From NCBI GenBank assembly GCA_035430165.1, contig DAOMGE010000046.1, positions 1 through 20,663 of the forward strand: a stretch of DNA of 20,663 nt. Reading direction: 5' to 3'. The notes beneath the pieces are model-generated. The model had not been told where the DNA came from. It did not search any database and saw nothing but the letters and a program-made list of their open reading frames with translations. The position numbers and the translations under genes were made by a program. Below, one piece after another: positions 6,931-15,495 of this stretch. How positions within the stretch are numbered: the first letter of the stretch is position 1; each line of letters begins with the position of its first letter. This stretch comes from UBA7239 sp035430165 (lineage in GTDB: Bacteria > Pseudomonadota > Gammaproteobacteria > Pseudomonadales > UBA7239).

Positions 6931-9741
6931 ATGGACAAAACCTACCAACCTCACGCCATTGAAAACCGCTGGTACGCCACCTGGGAAAAAGCAGGCTATT
7001 TCCAGCCTTCCGGCGAAGGCAAACCCTACTGCATCATGATTCCACCGCCGAATGTCACCGGCTCGCTGCACATGGGTCACGGCTTCAACAATGCCGTGAT
7101 GGATACGCTGACCCGCTACCACCGCATGATGGGCTACAACACCCTGTGGCAACCGGGCACCGACCATGCCGGCATTGCCACGCAGATGGTGGTAGAGCGC
7201 CAGCTGGCCGCACAAAACCAGACGCGCCACGATCTCGGTCGCGACAGGTTTCTCGACAAGGTATGGGAGTGGAAAGAAGAATCCGGCGGCACTATCACAC
7301 AACAGATTCGCCGCCTTGGCTCTTCCGTTGACTGGTCGCGCGAACGCTTCACGATGGACGCCGGTTTATCGGAAGCGGTCAAAGAAGCCTTTGTGCGTTT
7401 GCATGAAGATGGCCTGATCTATCGCGGCAAGCGCCTGGTGAACTGGGATCCGAAATTGCACACCGCGATTTCAGACCTGGAAGTATTAAGCGAGGAAGAA
7501 AAAGGCTCGCTGTGGCATTTGCGTTATCCGGTAGATGGCAGTGACGAGATGCTGGTTGTCGCCACCACTCGCCCTGAAACCCTGCTGGGCGATTCTGCAG
7601 TTGCTGTGCATCCTGAAGATGATCGTTACAAACATCTCATCGGCAAGCAGGTGAAATTACCGGTTACCGGTCGACTCGTACCGATTATTGGCGACGACTA
7701 TGTCGACCGTGAATTCGGCACCGGCGTGGTAAAAATCACACCCGCGCACGATTTCAATGACTACGAAGTCGGCAAGCGCCACAAATTGCCACTGTTCAAT
7801 ATTTTTAACCGCGATGCCGCGATCATTTCAGACGCGCCTGAAACGAATACTATCGGTATTCCCGATGAATATCACGGACTCGATCGCTTCGTAGCGCGCA
7901 AGAAACTGGTGGCGCAAGCAGAAGCAGAAGGCTGGCTGGAAAAAATTGAGCCACACACGTTGAAAGTACCACGTGGTGATCGTTCGGGCGTGGTGATCGA
8001 ACCGTGGCTCACCGACCAATGGTATGTCAGCACCCAACCACTGGCAAAAGAAGCGATTGCCGCTGTGGAAGAAGGCCGTATCAAATTTGTACCACAACAA
8101 TACGAAAACATGTATTTCTCGTGGATGCGTGACATCCAGGACTGGTGTATCTCACGCCAGTTGTGGTGGGGTCACCGCATACCTGCATGGTATGACGAAG
8201 CCGGCAATGTATTTGTCGGCCGGGATGAGGCAGATGTGCGTGCCAAACACAAGCTCGCGGCAAACATTTCACTGCGCCAGGATGACGATGTACTCGACAC
8301 CTGGTTCTCGTCAGCACTGTGGACATTCTCCACACTCGGCTGGCCTGAAAATACAGACGCCCTGAAAACTTTCCACCCGACTGATGTGCTGGTTACCGGT
8401 TTCGACATTATTTTCTTCTGGGTGGCACGGATGATCATGATGACGACCCACTTCATGAAAAATCCCGATGGCACACCCCAGGTGCCGTTCAAGACAGTTT
8501 ATGTACATGGACTGGTGCGCGATGCGCAAGGCCAGAAAATGTCGAAGTCAAAAGGCAATGTTCTCGATCCCATCGACCTGATTGACGGCATTGACCTGGA
8601 GACACTGGTGAAAAAACGCACCAGCGGCATGATGCAACCGCAGCTCGCCGAAAAAATCGAGAAAGCGACGCGCAAGGAATTCCCGGATGGCCTCAACGCC
8701 TACGGTACCGATGCCTTGCGATTTACTTTCCTCTCACTCGCCTCCACCGGCCGCGACATCAAGTTTGATGTCGGTCGCATAGAAGGCTTCCGTAATTTCT
8801 GTAACAAGATCTGGAATGCTTCGCGTTACGTGATGATGAATTGCGAAGCACAGGATTGTGGTCAAACCGGCGCAACAGATTTCGAATTGTCACTGGCTGA
8901 CAAGTGGATCATTTCACGCCTGCAACTCGCAGAAAAAACCGTCAGTGATGCACTGAACCAATTCCGTTTTGACCTGGCCTCGCAAGCGGCTTACGAATTT
9001 TTCTGGAACGAATACTGCGACTGGTACCTGGAACTCTCCAAACCGACACTGAATGATGACAGTTTTACCGCTGCACAGAAAAAAGGCACCCGCCGCACAC
9101 TGATCCGCGTACTGGAAGCCAGCTTGCGCCTGCTGCATCCGATGATGCCATTCATCACCGAAGAAATCTGGCAACGCGTGAGAACACTGGCCGGTACCAG
9201 CGGCGACACCATCATGCTGGCGCGTTATCCCCAGGCTGATCACAGCAAGGTCGATGCGAATGCGGAAGCCGATATTGCCTGGCTGCAACAAGTGATTCTC
9301 GGCATCCGCAATATTCGCGGTGAAATGAATATTTCCGACAAGAAAAAGTTTCCGGTTTTCTTCCGTAACGGCGACGCCAAGGATCGTGAACGCCTGCAAC
9401 AGAATGATACCTGGTTACGCAAACTGGCAAATCTCGAGACGACAACCTGGCTGGATGCCAATCAGGCAGCACCGATGTCTGCCACCGCGCTCGCCGGACA
9501 GATGGAAATACTGGTGCCGATGGCTGGCCTGATCGACAAACAGGCAGAAATTTCTCGACTGCAGAAAGAAACCGAAAGACTGCAAAAAGAATGTGAACGC
9601 ATCAGCGGCAAACTGTCGAATGAAAGTTTTGTCGCCAAGGCACCTGCCGACGTCATCAGCAAGGAACGTGAAAAGCTGGCTGATACTGAAATCTCGCTCT
9701 CAAAACTGCAAGCGCAAATTGATGCGATAAGCGCCCTGTGA
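6931..9741 (+). CDS. valS: Valyl-tRNA synthetase
   Basis: ValRS charges tRNA-Val in the cytoplasm and edits misactivated threonine. The protein is 936 aa, a normal length. The class I motifs are present: HMGH at residues 47-50, after PPPNVTGSL, and KMSKS at 536-540. Between them lies the CP1 editing domain, with TTRPETLLGD and the GTGVVKITPAHDFNDYEVG block. The anticodon-binding helical domain follows. The last roughly 65 residues (EISRLQKETERLQKECERI onward) form the coiled-coil arm that grips the tRNA. The start is fixed by MDKTYQPHAIE, the usual ValRS opening, although no purine-rich Shine-Dalgarno sequence is visible before ATG 6931. In many gammaproteobacteria valS follows pepA-holC; here neither is upstream and the gene seems to have its own promoter. 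Confidence 0.98.
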   Translation: MDKTYQPHAIENRWYATWEKAGYFQPSGEGKPYCIMIPPPNVTGSLHMGHGFNNAVMDTLTRYHRMMGYNTLWQPGTDHAGIATQMVVERQLAAQNQTRHDLGRDRFLDKVWEWKEESGGTITQQIRRLGSSVDWSRERFTMDAGLSEAVKEAFVRLHEDGLIYRGKRLVNWDPKLHTAISDLEVLSEEEKGSLWHLRYPVDGSDEMLVVATTRPETLLGDSAVAVHPEDDRYKHLIGKQVKLPVTGRLVPIIGDDYVDREFGTGVVKITPAHDFNDYEVGKRHKLPLFNIFNRDAAIISDAPETNTIGIPDEYHGLDRFVARKKLVAQAEAEGWLEKIEPHTLKVPRGDRSGVVIEPWLTDQWYVSTQPLAKEAIAAVEEGRIKFVPQQYENMYFSWMRDIQDWCISRQLWWGHRIPAWYDEAGNVFVGRDEADVRAKHKLAANISLRQDDDVLDTWFSSALWTFSTLGWPENTDALKTFHPTDVLVTGFDIIFFWVARMIMMTTHFMKNPDGTPQVPFKTVYVHGLVRDAQGQKMSKSKGNVLDPIDLIDGIDLETLVKKRTSGMMQPQLAEKIEKATRKEFPDGLNAYGTDALRFTFLSLASTGRDIKFDVGRIEGFRNFCNKIWNASRYVMMNCEAQDCGQTGATDFELSLADKWIISRLQLAEKTVSDALNQFRFDLASQAAYEFFWNEYCDWYLELSKPTLNDDSFTAAQKKGTRRTLIRVLEASLRLLHPMMPFITEEIWQRVRTLAGTSGDTIMLARYPQADHSKVDANAEADIAWLQQVILGIRNIRGEMNISDKKKFPVFFRNGDAKDRERLQQNDTWLRKLANLETTTWLDANQAAPMSATALAGQMEILVPMAGLIDKQAEISRLQKETERLQKECERISGKLSNESFVAKAPADVISKEREKLADTEISLSKLQAQIDAISAL

Positions 9742-9748
9742 GGGATTG

Positions 9749-11476
9749 ATGCTGACAGTGCCGCAAAGGAATTCTCTCTGGCCAGCATCCATCTATAGCG
9801 CTTTGTTGCTGGCAGCGGGATTTCTGGCTTATGGCGCCACCGGCCACGATGACGCGCATATCAATTTCTGGTCAGCCTATACATTACTCGAGCATGGCCA
9901 GTTCCTGAATTACAACGGCGAACGTATCGAGCAAACCACCAATTTACTGCAAGACATCCTGACCGCCATCCTGCATCTGGTATCCAGGATGGATCTTGTC
10001 ACTTGCGGTTTTCTTGTCGACATCATGTCTGCCTTCGCCTGCATTATGCTGGGTATCGCCCTGGTACGGCGGACATCATCCATGACTTACTGGATATCGA
10101 CGATGTTGTGCAGCTCCAGCAGCTTTATGCTGTGGAGTTTCGGCGGCATGGGCGCGACACTTGCCGCATTCTGCTTGCTGGCAACTATTTATGTCTGGGA
10201 CATATGGATTGACAGCACTGCACCCAACCTGAAATTGAAATGCCTGCTGTTATCCACTTGTCTTGCCTTGACGCTTGAACGACCAGAAATGCCATTGATT
10301 GCAATCGCGCTTGCTTGCTGGATGCTGGCGTTGAACATCACTAACACCGAAAAAAGAAAACGCTGCCTGCAATTGTTGGCGCTCAGTCTGTCCGCTACTG
10401 TTTTACTGTTCGGCTGGCAACAACTGTATTTTTCTTCCTGGTTGCCGGTGCCAGCACTGGCCAAACAAGGCGGCAGCCTGCATGACAAATTGCAACTGGG
10501 TTATATCTACATCGTTTTCAACAGCGTACTGAATCCTGTTGTAGTGGTGTCACTGTTGTTACTACCTTGTTACTGGTGGCAGCAGCATCGCAACCCCGCA
10601 AGCAATAAAAACAGGCGCACACTTTTTTGCTTGCTAAGCGGAGCCACTTTTATTTATCTGGGCTTTATCTGGGCAGCTGGCGGTGACTGGATGCAAGCTG
10701 GCCGTTTTTTTGTGCCCATCCTGCCGACAACGAGCCTTCTACTGGTGATGACACTCGGCAATTTACCATCGAGGTGGGCCACACATATCACACTGGCAGT
10801 GCTGTGCAGTTTGCAGGCCTTGCAGCAGTACATCACCACGATTCCCAAACTGTCGCACGGAATACCCGCATGGACACAATTCCATATCGCCGACCAGCAC
10901 CAGCGTTACTCCCTGTTTGAAAAACTGAACCAGGAACACCTGCGTGACATGGGTGTCATTGATCATCTTGCGCAAATTATTCCTGGCCTGCACACAAAAT
11001 TGAATCGCCCTGTTATTTTGATGTCAGGACAAGCCGGCATGGTTTTTTATTACACGGCCCGGGAGTTTGGCAACGACGTACAGTTTCGTGATTTACGCGG
11101 ACTGGTTGAAGACAGCCTGACGCGCTGTCCGGTCACTGCTGATATCAGGAAAGGTTCGCAGGGAATTTTCTGGGGCTACAGGGAGTTTTTTGCGCTGTTA
11201 CCACAACTGCAGGCAGCTTGTGGCATTGCGCCGCCAGACCTGATTTATGACATTAACGACATGACGCAAAAACTCGGGAAAACACTGGAACCCTACGGTT
11301 ATACACTGATACACAGTGAAACCGGTTTTCTTATCGAGAACTCGACAGCACTGCCTTATAACAGGCTACTGTCTCCCAACATGATTTTTATCCGGAATGA
11401 ATTATTGCCGTTATTAGACCATCAGGAAAAAATCATCATCGACTACAACAGACTCCCCCTGCAATCGCGTTTCTGA
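9749..11476 (+). CDS. GT-C-like polytopic glycosyltransferase (AftB/LphB-like)
   Basis: A 575-aa integral membrane protein with roughly ten hydrophobic segments in residues 12-370 and a soluble, probably periplasmic, C-terminal domain (about 385-575). Two features point to the GT-C family that includes mycobacterial arabinofuranosyltransferase AftB and Legionella LphB. The first is the loop after helix 1, GHDDAHINFWSAYTLLEHG then NYNGERIEQTTN (residues 32-65), matching the DDayI...GxGlxyNxGErveGxTN pattern with the catalytic acid expected at D34/D35. The second is GGDWMQAGRFFVPILP (311-326), matching the GGDWMxxxRFxvPxxP signature. Such enzymes transfer sugar from a polyprenyl-phosphate donor on the periplasmic face; donor and acceptor are unknown here. 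ATG 9749 lies 7 nt after valS, with GAGGG just upstream, and TTG 9746 is an alternative. The gene may be read from the valS promoter and ends at the bidirectional terminator. Confidence 0.82.
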   Translation: MLTVPQRNSLWPASIYSALLLAAGFLAYGATGHDDAHINFWSAYTLLEHGQFLNYNGERIEQTTNLLQDILTAILHLVSRMDLVTCGFLVDIMSAFACIMLGIALVRRTSSMTYWISTMLCSSSSFMLWSFGGMGATLAAFCLLATIYVWDIWIDSTAPNLKLKCLLLSTCLALTLERPEMPLIAIALACWMLALNITNTEKRKRCLQLLALSLSATVLLFGWQQLYFSSWLPVPALAKQGGSLHDKLQLGYIYIVFNSVLNPVVVVSLLLLPCYWWQQHRNPASNKNRRTLFCLLSGATFIYLGFIWAAGGDWMQAGRFFVPILPTTSLLLVMTLGNLPSRWATHITLAVLCSLQALQQYITTIPKLSHGIPAWTQFHIADQHQRYSLFEKLNQEHLRDMGVIDHLAQIIPGLHTKLNRPVILMSGQAGMVFYYTAREFGNDVQFRDLRGLVEDSLTRCPVTADIRKGSQGIFWGYREFFALLPQLQAACGIAPPDLIYDINDMTQKLGKTLEPYGYTLIHSETGFLIENSTALPYNRLLSPNMIFIRNELLPLLDHQEKIIIDYNRLPLQSRF

Positions 11477-11483
11477 ATCATAA

Positions 11484-11510
11484 AAAAAGCCCCGGCTAGC
11501 GGGGCTTTTT
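11484..11510. terminator. Bidirectional Rho-independent terminator
   Basis: A GC-rich stem AAAAAGCCCCG/CGGGGCTTTTT (11484-11494 with 11500-11510) encloses a 5-nt loop. It has five T's after it on the plus strand and seven T's when read on the minus strand. It sits between the convergent ends of the glycosyltransferase gene and pnp, and can terminate both transcription units. Confidence 0.93.
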
Positions 11511-11534
11511 CCAGTCACTGCATGCTGCCAACAA

Positions 11535-13670
11535 TCAATCCTGCTGGGCAACTTCCGCTACCGGTTCTGCTGCTTCACCGCCCTCTTCTGCCATCGCTTC
11601 CTTGATGGAAAGCTTGATGCGGCCGCGATTATCCACGTCGAGCACTTTTACGCGCACTTCCTGTCCTTCCTGCAAACGGTCAGCGACCGATGCAATACGC
11701 TCGTTGCAAACTTGTGAGATATGCACAAGTCCGTCCTTGCCCGGCAGGAATTCTACAAACGCACCGAAATCAACGATACGCACTACCTTACCGGTATAGA
11801 TTGCGCCGATTTCTGCTTCTGCAGTAATTGCTTCGATACGGCGCAGTGTTTCCTGTTGCGCTTCCATATTGGCAGCGTAGATGCGGATAACGCCGGTATC
11901 TTCAATATCAACCTGTGAGCCGGTGGCTTCGGTGATGGAACGGATGGTTGCGCCGCCCTTGCCGATGATGTCGCGGATTTTTTCAGGATCAATCTTGATC
12001 TGCGTGAAGCGTGGTGCAGTTTCTGCAATCACCGCACGACCGGTGCTGATCACCTTGTTCATTTCGGCAAGAATCTGCAGACGCGCAGCCAGTGCCTGCT
12101 CGAGTGCACGATCCATGATTTCTTCGTTAATGCCTTCGATCTTGATATCCATCTGCAACGCAGTGATACCGTTGGCAGTACCGGCAACCTTGAAATCCAT
12201 ATCGCCGAGATGATCTTCGTCGCCAAGAATATCCGTCAACACGGCAAAGCGATTACCGTCCTTGATCAAGCCCATGGCAATACCGGCTACCGGTGCTTTC
12301 AAGGGCACGCCAGCATCCATCAATGCCAGGCTGCTTCCGCAGACTGAGGCCATGGAGCTAGAACCGTTCGATTCAGTAATTTCAGAAACCACACGAATGG
12401 TGTACGGGAACGATTCCTGTGATGGCAACATCGCCGCCACACCACGACGCGCAAGGCGACCGTGGCCGATTTCGCGACGACCCGTGCCACCCATACGACC
12501 ACATTCGCCCACCGAGTACGGAGGAAAATTGTAGTGCAACATGAATGGATCCTTGCGATCACCTTCCAGTGCATCAATGGTTTGCGCATCACGCAGCGAA
12601 CCCAGTGTCGCCACAACCATGGCCTGTGTTTCGCCACGTGTGAACAAGGCAGAACCGTGTACATTTGGCAATACGCCTACTTCAATAGCCAGTGCGCGCA
12701 CAGTGCGATTGTCACGGCCGTCGATGCGTGGCTCACCGTTCAATACACGGTTGCGCACAACTTTTTTCTCGAGCTTGCCAAACATTTCCGCAACGTCTTT
12801 TGCACTGAAGCCGCTTTCTTCGCCGGCAACTTTTTCAATCGCAAGATTGCGCAACTCACCCAGACGCGCATAACGCAACTGCTTCTCGGTGATGCGATAG
12901 GCTTCGCCAATTTGCGGACCCACAGCTGCAACCACTTTATCCTGCAACAGACGGTTTTCTGCAGGCGGCTGCCAATCCCAACGCGGCTTTCCTGCATCAG
13001 CAGCCAGCGCATTGATTGCAGCAATTACCACTTGCATTTCGTGGTGGGCAAACAATACCGCGCCCAGCATGATGTCTTCCGGCAATTCATTCGCTTCGGA
13101 TTCAACCATCAACACAGCGTCCTTGGTACCGGCGACGACCATGTCGAGCTCAGACGCTTTCAGTTTCTTGTAACCCGGATTCAGGACATAGCCTTCTTCA
13201 TCGGTATAACCAACACGCGCTGCGCCGATCGGGCCGTTGAATGGAATTCCTGAAATAGCGAGTGCCGCTGATGTGCCGATCATGGCGATCATATCCGGAT
13301 CCATGTCTTTCTCGGCAGAAACGACCGTACAGATCACCTGGACTTCATTGTTGAAGTCATCGGGAAACAGGGGACGAATCGGGCGATCAATCAGGCGTGA
13401 CGTCAGTGTTTCTTTTTCGGTAGGACGGCCTTCACGCTTGAAATAGCCACCGGGAATCTTGCCGGCCGCATAGGCTTTTTCCTGATAATGGACAGAGAGC
13501 GGAAAAAAATCCTGTCCTTCTTTGGCTTTTTTGGCGCCAACAACAGTACACAATACCGTTGTGGTTCCCATGGTTGCCAGAACTGCTCCGCATGCCTGAC
13601 GCGCAACACGCCCGGTTTCCAGCGTAACGGTCTGGTCACCGTACTGAAATTTTTTGATAATGGCTTTCAC
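11535..13670 (-). CDS. pnp: Polynucleotide phosphorylase
   Basis: PNPase is the trimeric 3'-5' phosphorolytic exoribonuclease, a component of the RNA degradosome where one exists. The protein is 711 aa. It has two RNase PH domains, with REGRPTEKETLTSRLIDRPIRPLFP in the first. The catalytic GDEDHLGDMDFK block in the second places D486, D492 and K494 at the same numbers I recall for E. coli. A KH domain (IDPEKIRDIIGKGGATIR) and an S1 domain (GAIYTGKVVRIVDFGAFVEF) follow, ending in an acidic tail (EEGGEAAEPVAEVAQQD). The start codon is GTG at 13670, preceded by GGAAG about 8 nt upstream. It is the last gene of the operon, about 60 nt after the rpsO hairpin, and ends at the bidirectional terminator. 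In E. coli PNPase and RNase III regulate this gene through the leader; the leader here is short. Confidence 0.98.
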   Translation of the reverse strand: MKAIIKKFQYGDQTVTLETGRVARQACGAVLATMGTTTVLCTVVGAKKAKEGQDFFPLSVHYQEKAYAAGKIPGGYFKREGRPTEKETLTSRLIDRPIRPLFPDDFNNEVQVICTVVSAEKDMDPDMIAMIGTSAALAISGIPFNGPIGAARVGYTDEEGYVLNPGYKKLKASELDMVVAGTKDAVLMVESEANELPEDIMLGAVLFAHHEMQVVIAAINALAADAGKPRWDWQPPAENRLLQDKVVAAVGPQIGEAYRITEKQLRYARLGELRNLAIEKVAGEESGFSAKDVAEMFGKLEKKVVRNRVLNGEPRIDGRDNRTVRALAIEVGVLPNVHGSALFTRGETQAMVVATLGSLRDAQTIDALEGDRKDPFMLHYNFPPYSVGECGRMGGTGRREIGHGRLARRGVAAMLPSQESFPYTIRVVSEITESNGSSSMASVCGSSLALMDAGVPLKAPVAGIAMGLIKDGNRFAVLTDILGDEDHLGDMDFKVAGTANGITALQMDIKIEGINEEIMDRALEQALAARLQILAEMNKVISTGRAVIAETAPRFTQIKIDPEKIRDIIGKGGATIRSITEATGSQVDIEDTGVIRIYAANMEAQQETLRRIEAITAEAEIGAIYTGKVVRIVDFGAFVEFLPGKDGLVHISQVCNERIASVADRLQEGQEVRVKVLDVDNRGRIKLSIKEAMAEEGGEAAEPVAEVAQQD

Positions 13671-13723
13671 GATATCTTCCTTTCAATTCTTCAATATTTA
13701 CGATACGGAAAACGGCTGCATTT

Positions 13724-13766
13724 ATAAAATTGACGCACCTGTCCACAGACAAGGACAGGTACGTCA
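13724..13766 (-). terminator. rpsO-pnp intercistronic hairpin (attenuator or processing site)
   Basis: Six bases after the rpsO stop, 13731-13744 and 13753-13766 form a 14-bp stem with one G-U pair and an 8-nt loop. On the transcribed strand it is followed by ATTTTAT, a moderately U-rich tail. Its position matches the rpsO terminator t1 of E. coli, where partial read-through feeds pnp and RNase cleavage separates the two messages. Whether it acts mainly as a terminator or as a 3' stability element cannot be told from sequence. Confidence 0.75.
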
Positions 13767-13771
13767 CATCA

Positions 13772-14041
13772 TTAACGGCGCAGGCCGAGCTTGCCGATCA
13801 ACTGTGTATAACGGTTGGCATCTTTACGTTTGAGATAGTCGAGCAATTTGCGGCGCTGGTTAACCATTCGGATCAAGCCGCGACGCGAGTGGTGATCCTG
13901 CTTGTGGTCGCCAAAATGTGATTGCAATTTGTCGATATTCGCCGACAACAACGCAACCTGTACTTCCGGCGAACCGGTATCTTTCTCGTCTTGGCCGTAG
14001 GTTTTGACGATTGCAGATTTTTCCTGAACTGACAGTGCCAT
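13772..14041 (-). CDS. rpsO: 30S ribosomal protein S15
   Basis: S15 is a primary 16S rRNA-binding protein that nucleates assembly of the 30S platform. The protein is 89 aa, the standard bacterial length. It carries the family signature running from HFGDHKQDHHSRRGLIRMV to RRKLLDYLKRKD, and ends in the usual GLRR. ATG 14041 has a strong ribosome-binding site (AGAGG) about 8 nt upstream. The 34-nt gap to truB is AT-rich and could hold a promoter, as known for E. coli rpsO, but I cannot identify one confidently. S15 autoregulates its own translation in E. coli through a leader fold; I could not establish an equivalent fold here. Confidence 0.98.
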   Translation of the reverse strand: MALSVQEKSAIVKTYGQDEKDTGSPEVQVALLSANIDKLQSHFGDHKQDHHSRRGLIRMVNQRRKLLDYLKRKDANRYTQLIGKLGLRR

Positions 14042-14075
14042 GGTAATTACCTCTTTTAAATATGCGTTAAAAAAA

Positions 14076-15071
14076 TCACGCCCGACCGTGCATATTTACA
14101 GTCGTCGTGCCTGGGTTTTGCTGCAAACGATTTGCTTGCAGCAATTTTCGCGGTGCAATGCGTCCATCCGGCTGGATTTCTGCGACACCAAGAAACTCTC
14201 CGCTTTCGAGTGACACGCGCACCATCTCGCCTACTGCAGTGGTTTGCAATGCACGCACGTCCAGAACCGGCTGGCCCTGGCGTAAATAAAACCCTGAAGC
14301 CACTGGCAGGGTGACAGCCTGCAAATGGTCTATTGCTGTTTCAACTGGCAGCAGGAAACGATCCAGCAAATCCGCACGATCTTCACCACGTGCTTCCACC
14401 AACGTATCGAGCGTTACACATTGCGATTCGCTGAAAGGGCCTGCCTGTGAGCGGTGCAGTGCGCTGATATGCGCGCCACAACCCATCCTTGCGCCGACAT
14501 CCTCCGCCAGGGTACGGATATAGGTGCCCTTACTGACACAGGCCTCCACATCCGCTTCCGGGTAGTCGCCGCCACGGAACGCTGTCAGTGTAAGGTTAAA
14601 AACAGTCACCGGGCGCGCTGCGCGCTCGATTTCCTTGCCTTCACGCGCCAGCTTGTAGAGTGGCTGCCCCTGGTGCTTGATCGCCGAAAACATCGACGGC
14701 ACCTGTTCAATCTCACCGACAAACTGCGCGAGCGCCGATTCTACAGTAGCCTGCGTCAGTTGTGGGGTCGGTGTGTGCGTCAATACCTCACCTTCGGCAT
14801 CACCCGTGTTGGTGGTAATCCCGAAGCGCATGGTGCAACGGTAGGATTTGTTGGCATCAAGCAGGTACTGGGAAAACTTGGTTGCCTCGCCAAAACACAA
14901 AGGCAAAACGCCTGTCGCCATCGGATCCAGGCTGCCGGTATGCCCGGCTTTTGCTGCCCCAAACAACCACTTCACGCGCTGCAGGGCTGCATTGGAAGTG
15001 AGGCCTGGCGGCTTGTCCAGCAACAGGATGCCATCAATCTGCCTGCCCTTCGGCTTGCGCTGCTTGCCCAT
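14076..15071 (-). CDS. truB: tRNA pseudouridine-55 synthase
   Basis: TruB converts U55 to pseudouridine in the T loop of tRNAs and also acts as a tRNA chaperone. The protein is 331 aa, slightly longer than the E. coli enzyme (314 by memory). The N-terminal block DGILLLDKPPGLTSN and the catalytic motif HTGSLDPMATGVLPLC, with the nucleophile D49, are clear. The further motifs SKGTYIRTLAEDVG and GAHISALHRSQAGPF belong to the pseudouridine synthase core. The last roughly 70 residues form the small PUA-like domain. The start ATG 15071 lies 5 nt after the rbfA stop, and its ribosome-binding site overlaps that stop, so translation is coupled. Confidence 0.97.
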   Translation of the reverse strand: MGKQRKPKGRQIDGILLLDKPPGLTSNAALQRVKWLFGAAKAGHTGSLDPMATGVLPLCFGEATKFSQYLLDANKSYRCTMRFGITTNTGDAEGEVLTHTPTPQLTQATVESALAQFVGEIEQVPSMFSAIKHQGQPLYKLAREGKEIERAARPVTVFNLTLTAFRGGDYPEADVEACVSKGTYIRTLAEDVGARMGCGAHISALHRSQAGPFSESQCVTLDTLVEARGEDRADLLDRFLLPVETAIDHLQAVTLPVASGFYLRQGQPVLDVRALQTTAVGEMVRVSLESGEFLGVAEIQPDGRIAPRKLLQANRLQQNPGTTTVNMHGRA

Positions 15072-15076
15072 ACGCC

Positions 15077-15475
15077 TTACTGCCCTTCCGACGCCTGCGC
15101 AGCAGCATGATGACTTGCATCTGCCGCCACAGCCTTATCAATCAGTGCCGTCAGTTGGGCGCCGCGCTGGATACTGGTGTCGAATACAAAAAACAGCCGG
15201 GGTGTTGTGCGCATGTGATTGCTCGCGGCAATCTTGCTGCGCAGGAAACCGCCAGCATTGTTAAGTGCTTTCAGACCCTGCGCGCGCTCTTCATCTGTCC
15301 TGTCACTCACAAATGTCACATACACCTTGGCATGGGCGAGATCGCGACTGACCTCTACTTCGTTGATGTTGACCATGCCAACACGCGGATCGCGCACTTC
15401 CTGCTGGATCAGCAAGGCCAGCTCGCGCTTGAGGTAATCTCCCACGCGCTGGATGCGACTGTACTCTTGCGCCAT
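15077..15475 (-). CDS. rbfA: Ribosome-binding factor A
   Basis: RbfA is a KH-fold protein that assists late 30S maturation at the 5' end of 16S rRNA and is important in the cold. The protein is 132 aa, standard for the family. It shows the N-terminal helix RIQRVGDYLKRELALLIQ and the strands MVNINEVEVSRDLAHAKVYV. The alpha-kink-alpha region reads ALNNAGGFLRSKIA and is followed by TPRLFFVFD. The gene lies 20 nt after infB, with GCAGGA as a plausible ribosome-binding site, and 5 nt before truB. Confidence 0.97.
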   Translation of the reverse strand: MAQEYSRIQRVGDYLKRELALLIQQEVRDPRVGMVNINEVEVSRDLAHAKVYVTFVSDRTDEERAQGLKALNNAGGFLRSKIAASNHMRTTPRLFFVFDTSIQRGAQLTALIDKAVAADASHHAAAQASEGQ

Positions 15476-15495
15476 GTGTGCGATGTCCTGCCGGC

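Noticed and set aside
315..8550. Sequence similarity between leuS (around 315-329) and valS (around 8536-8550)
   Set aside because: Both encode the KMSKSKGN motif of related class I synthetases. The similarity is short and due to shared ancestry, not to a recent repeat.
12462..13253. A 263-codon open frame on the plus strand, antisense to pnp
   Set aside because: The minus-strand PNPase is complete and conserved here. The plus-strand translation is rich in His, Cys and Phe, has no recognisable domain and mirrors the codon bias of the real gene.
14120..14142. Inverted repeat GCTGCAA/TTGCAGC near the truB 3' end
   Set aside because: It is short, lies inside codons for LLQANRLQQN, has no T-tract, and can fold in two competing ways. 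Chance or codon repetition explains it.
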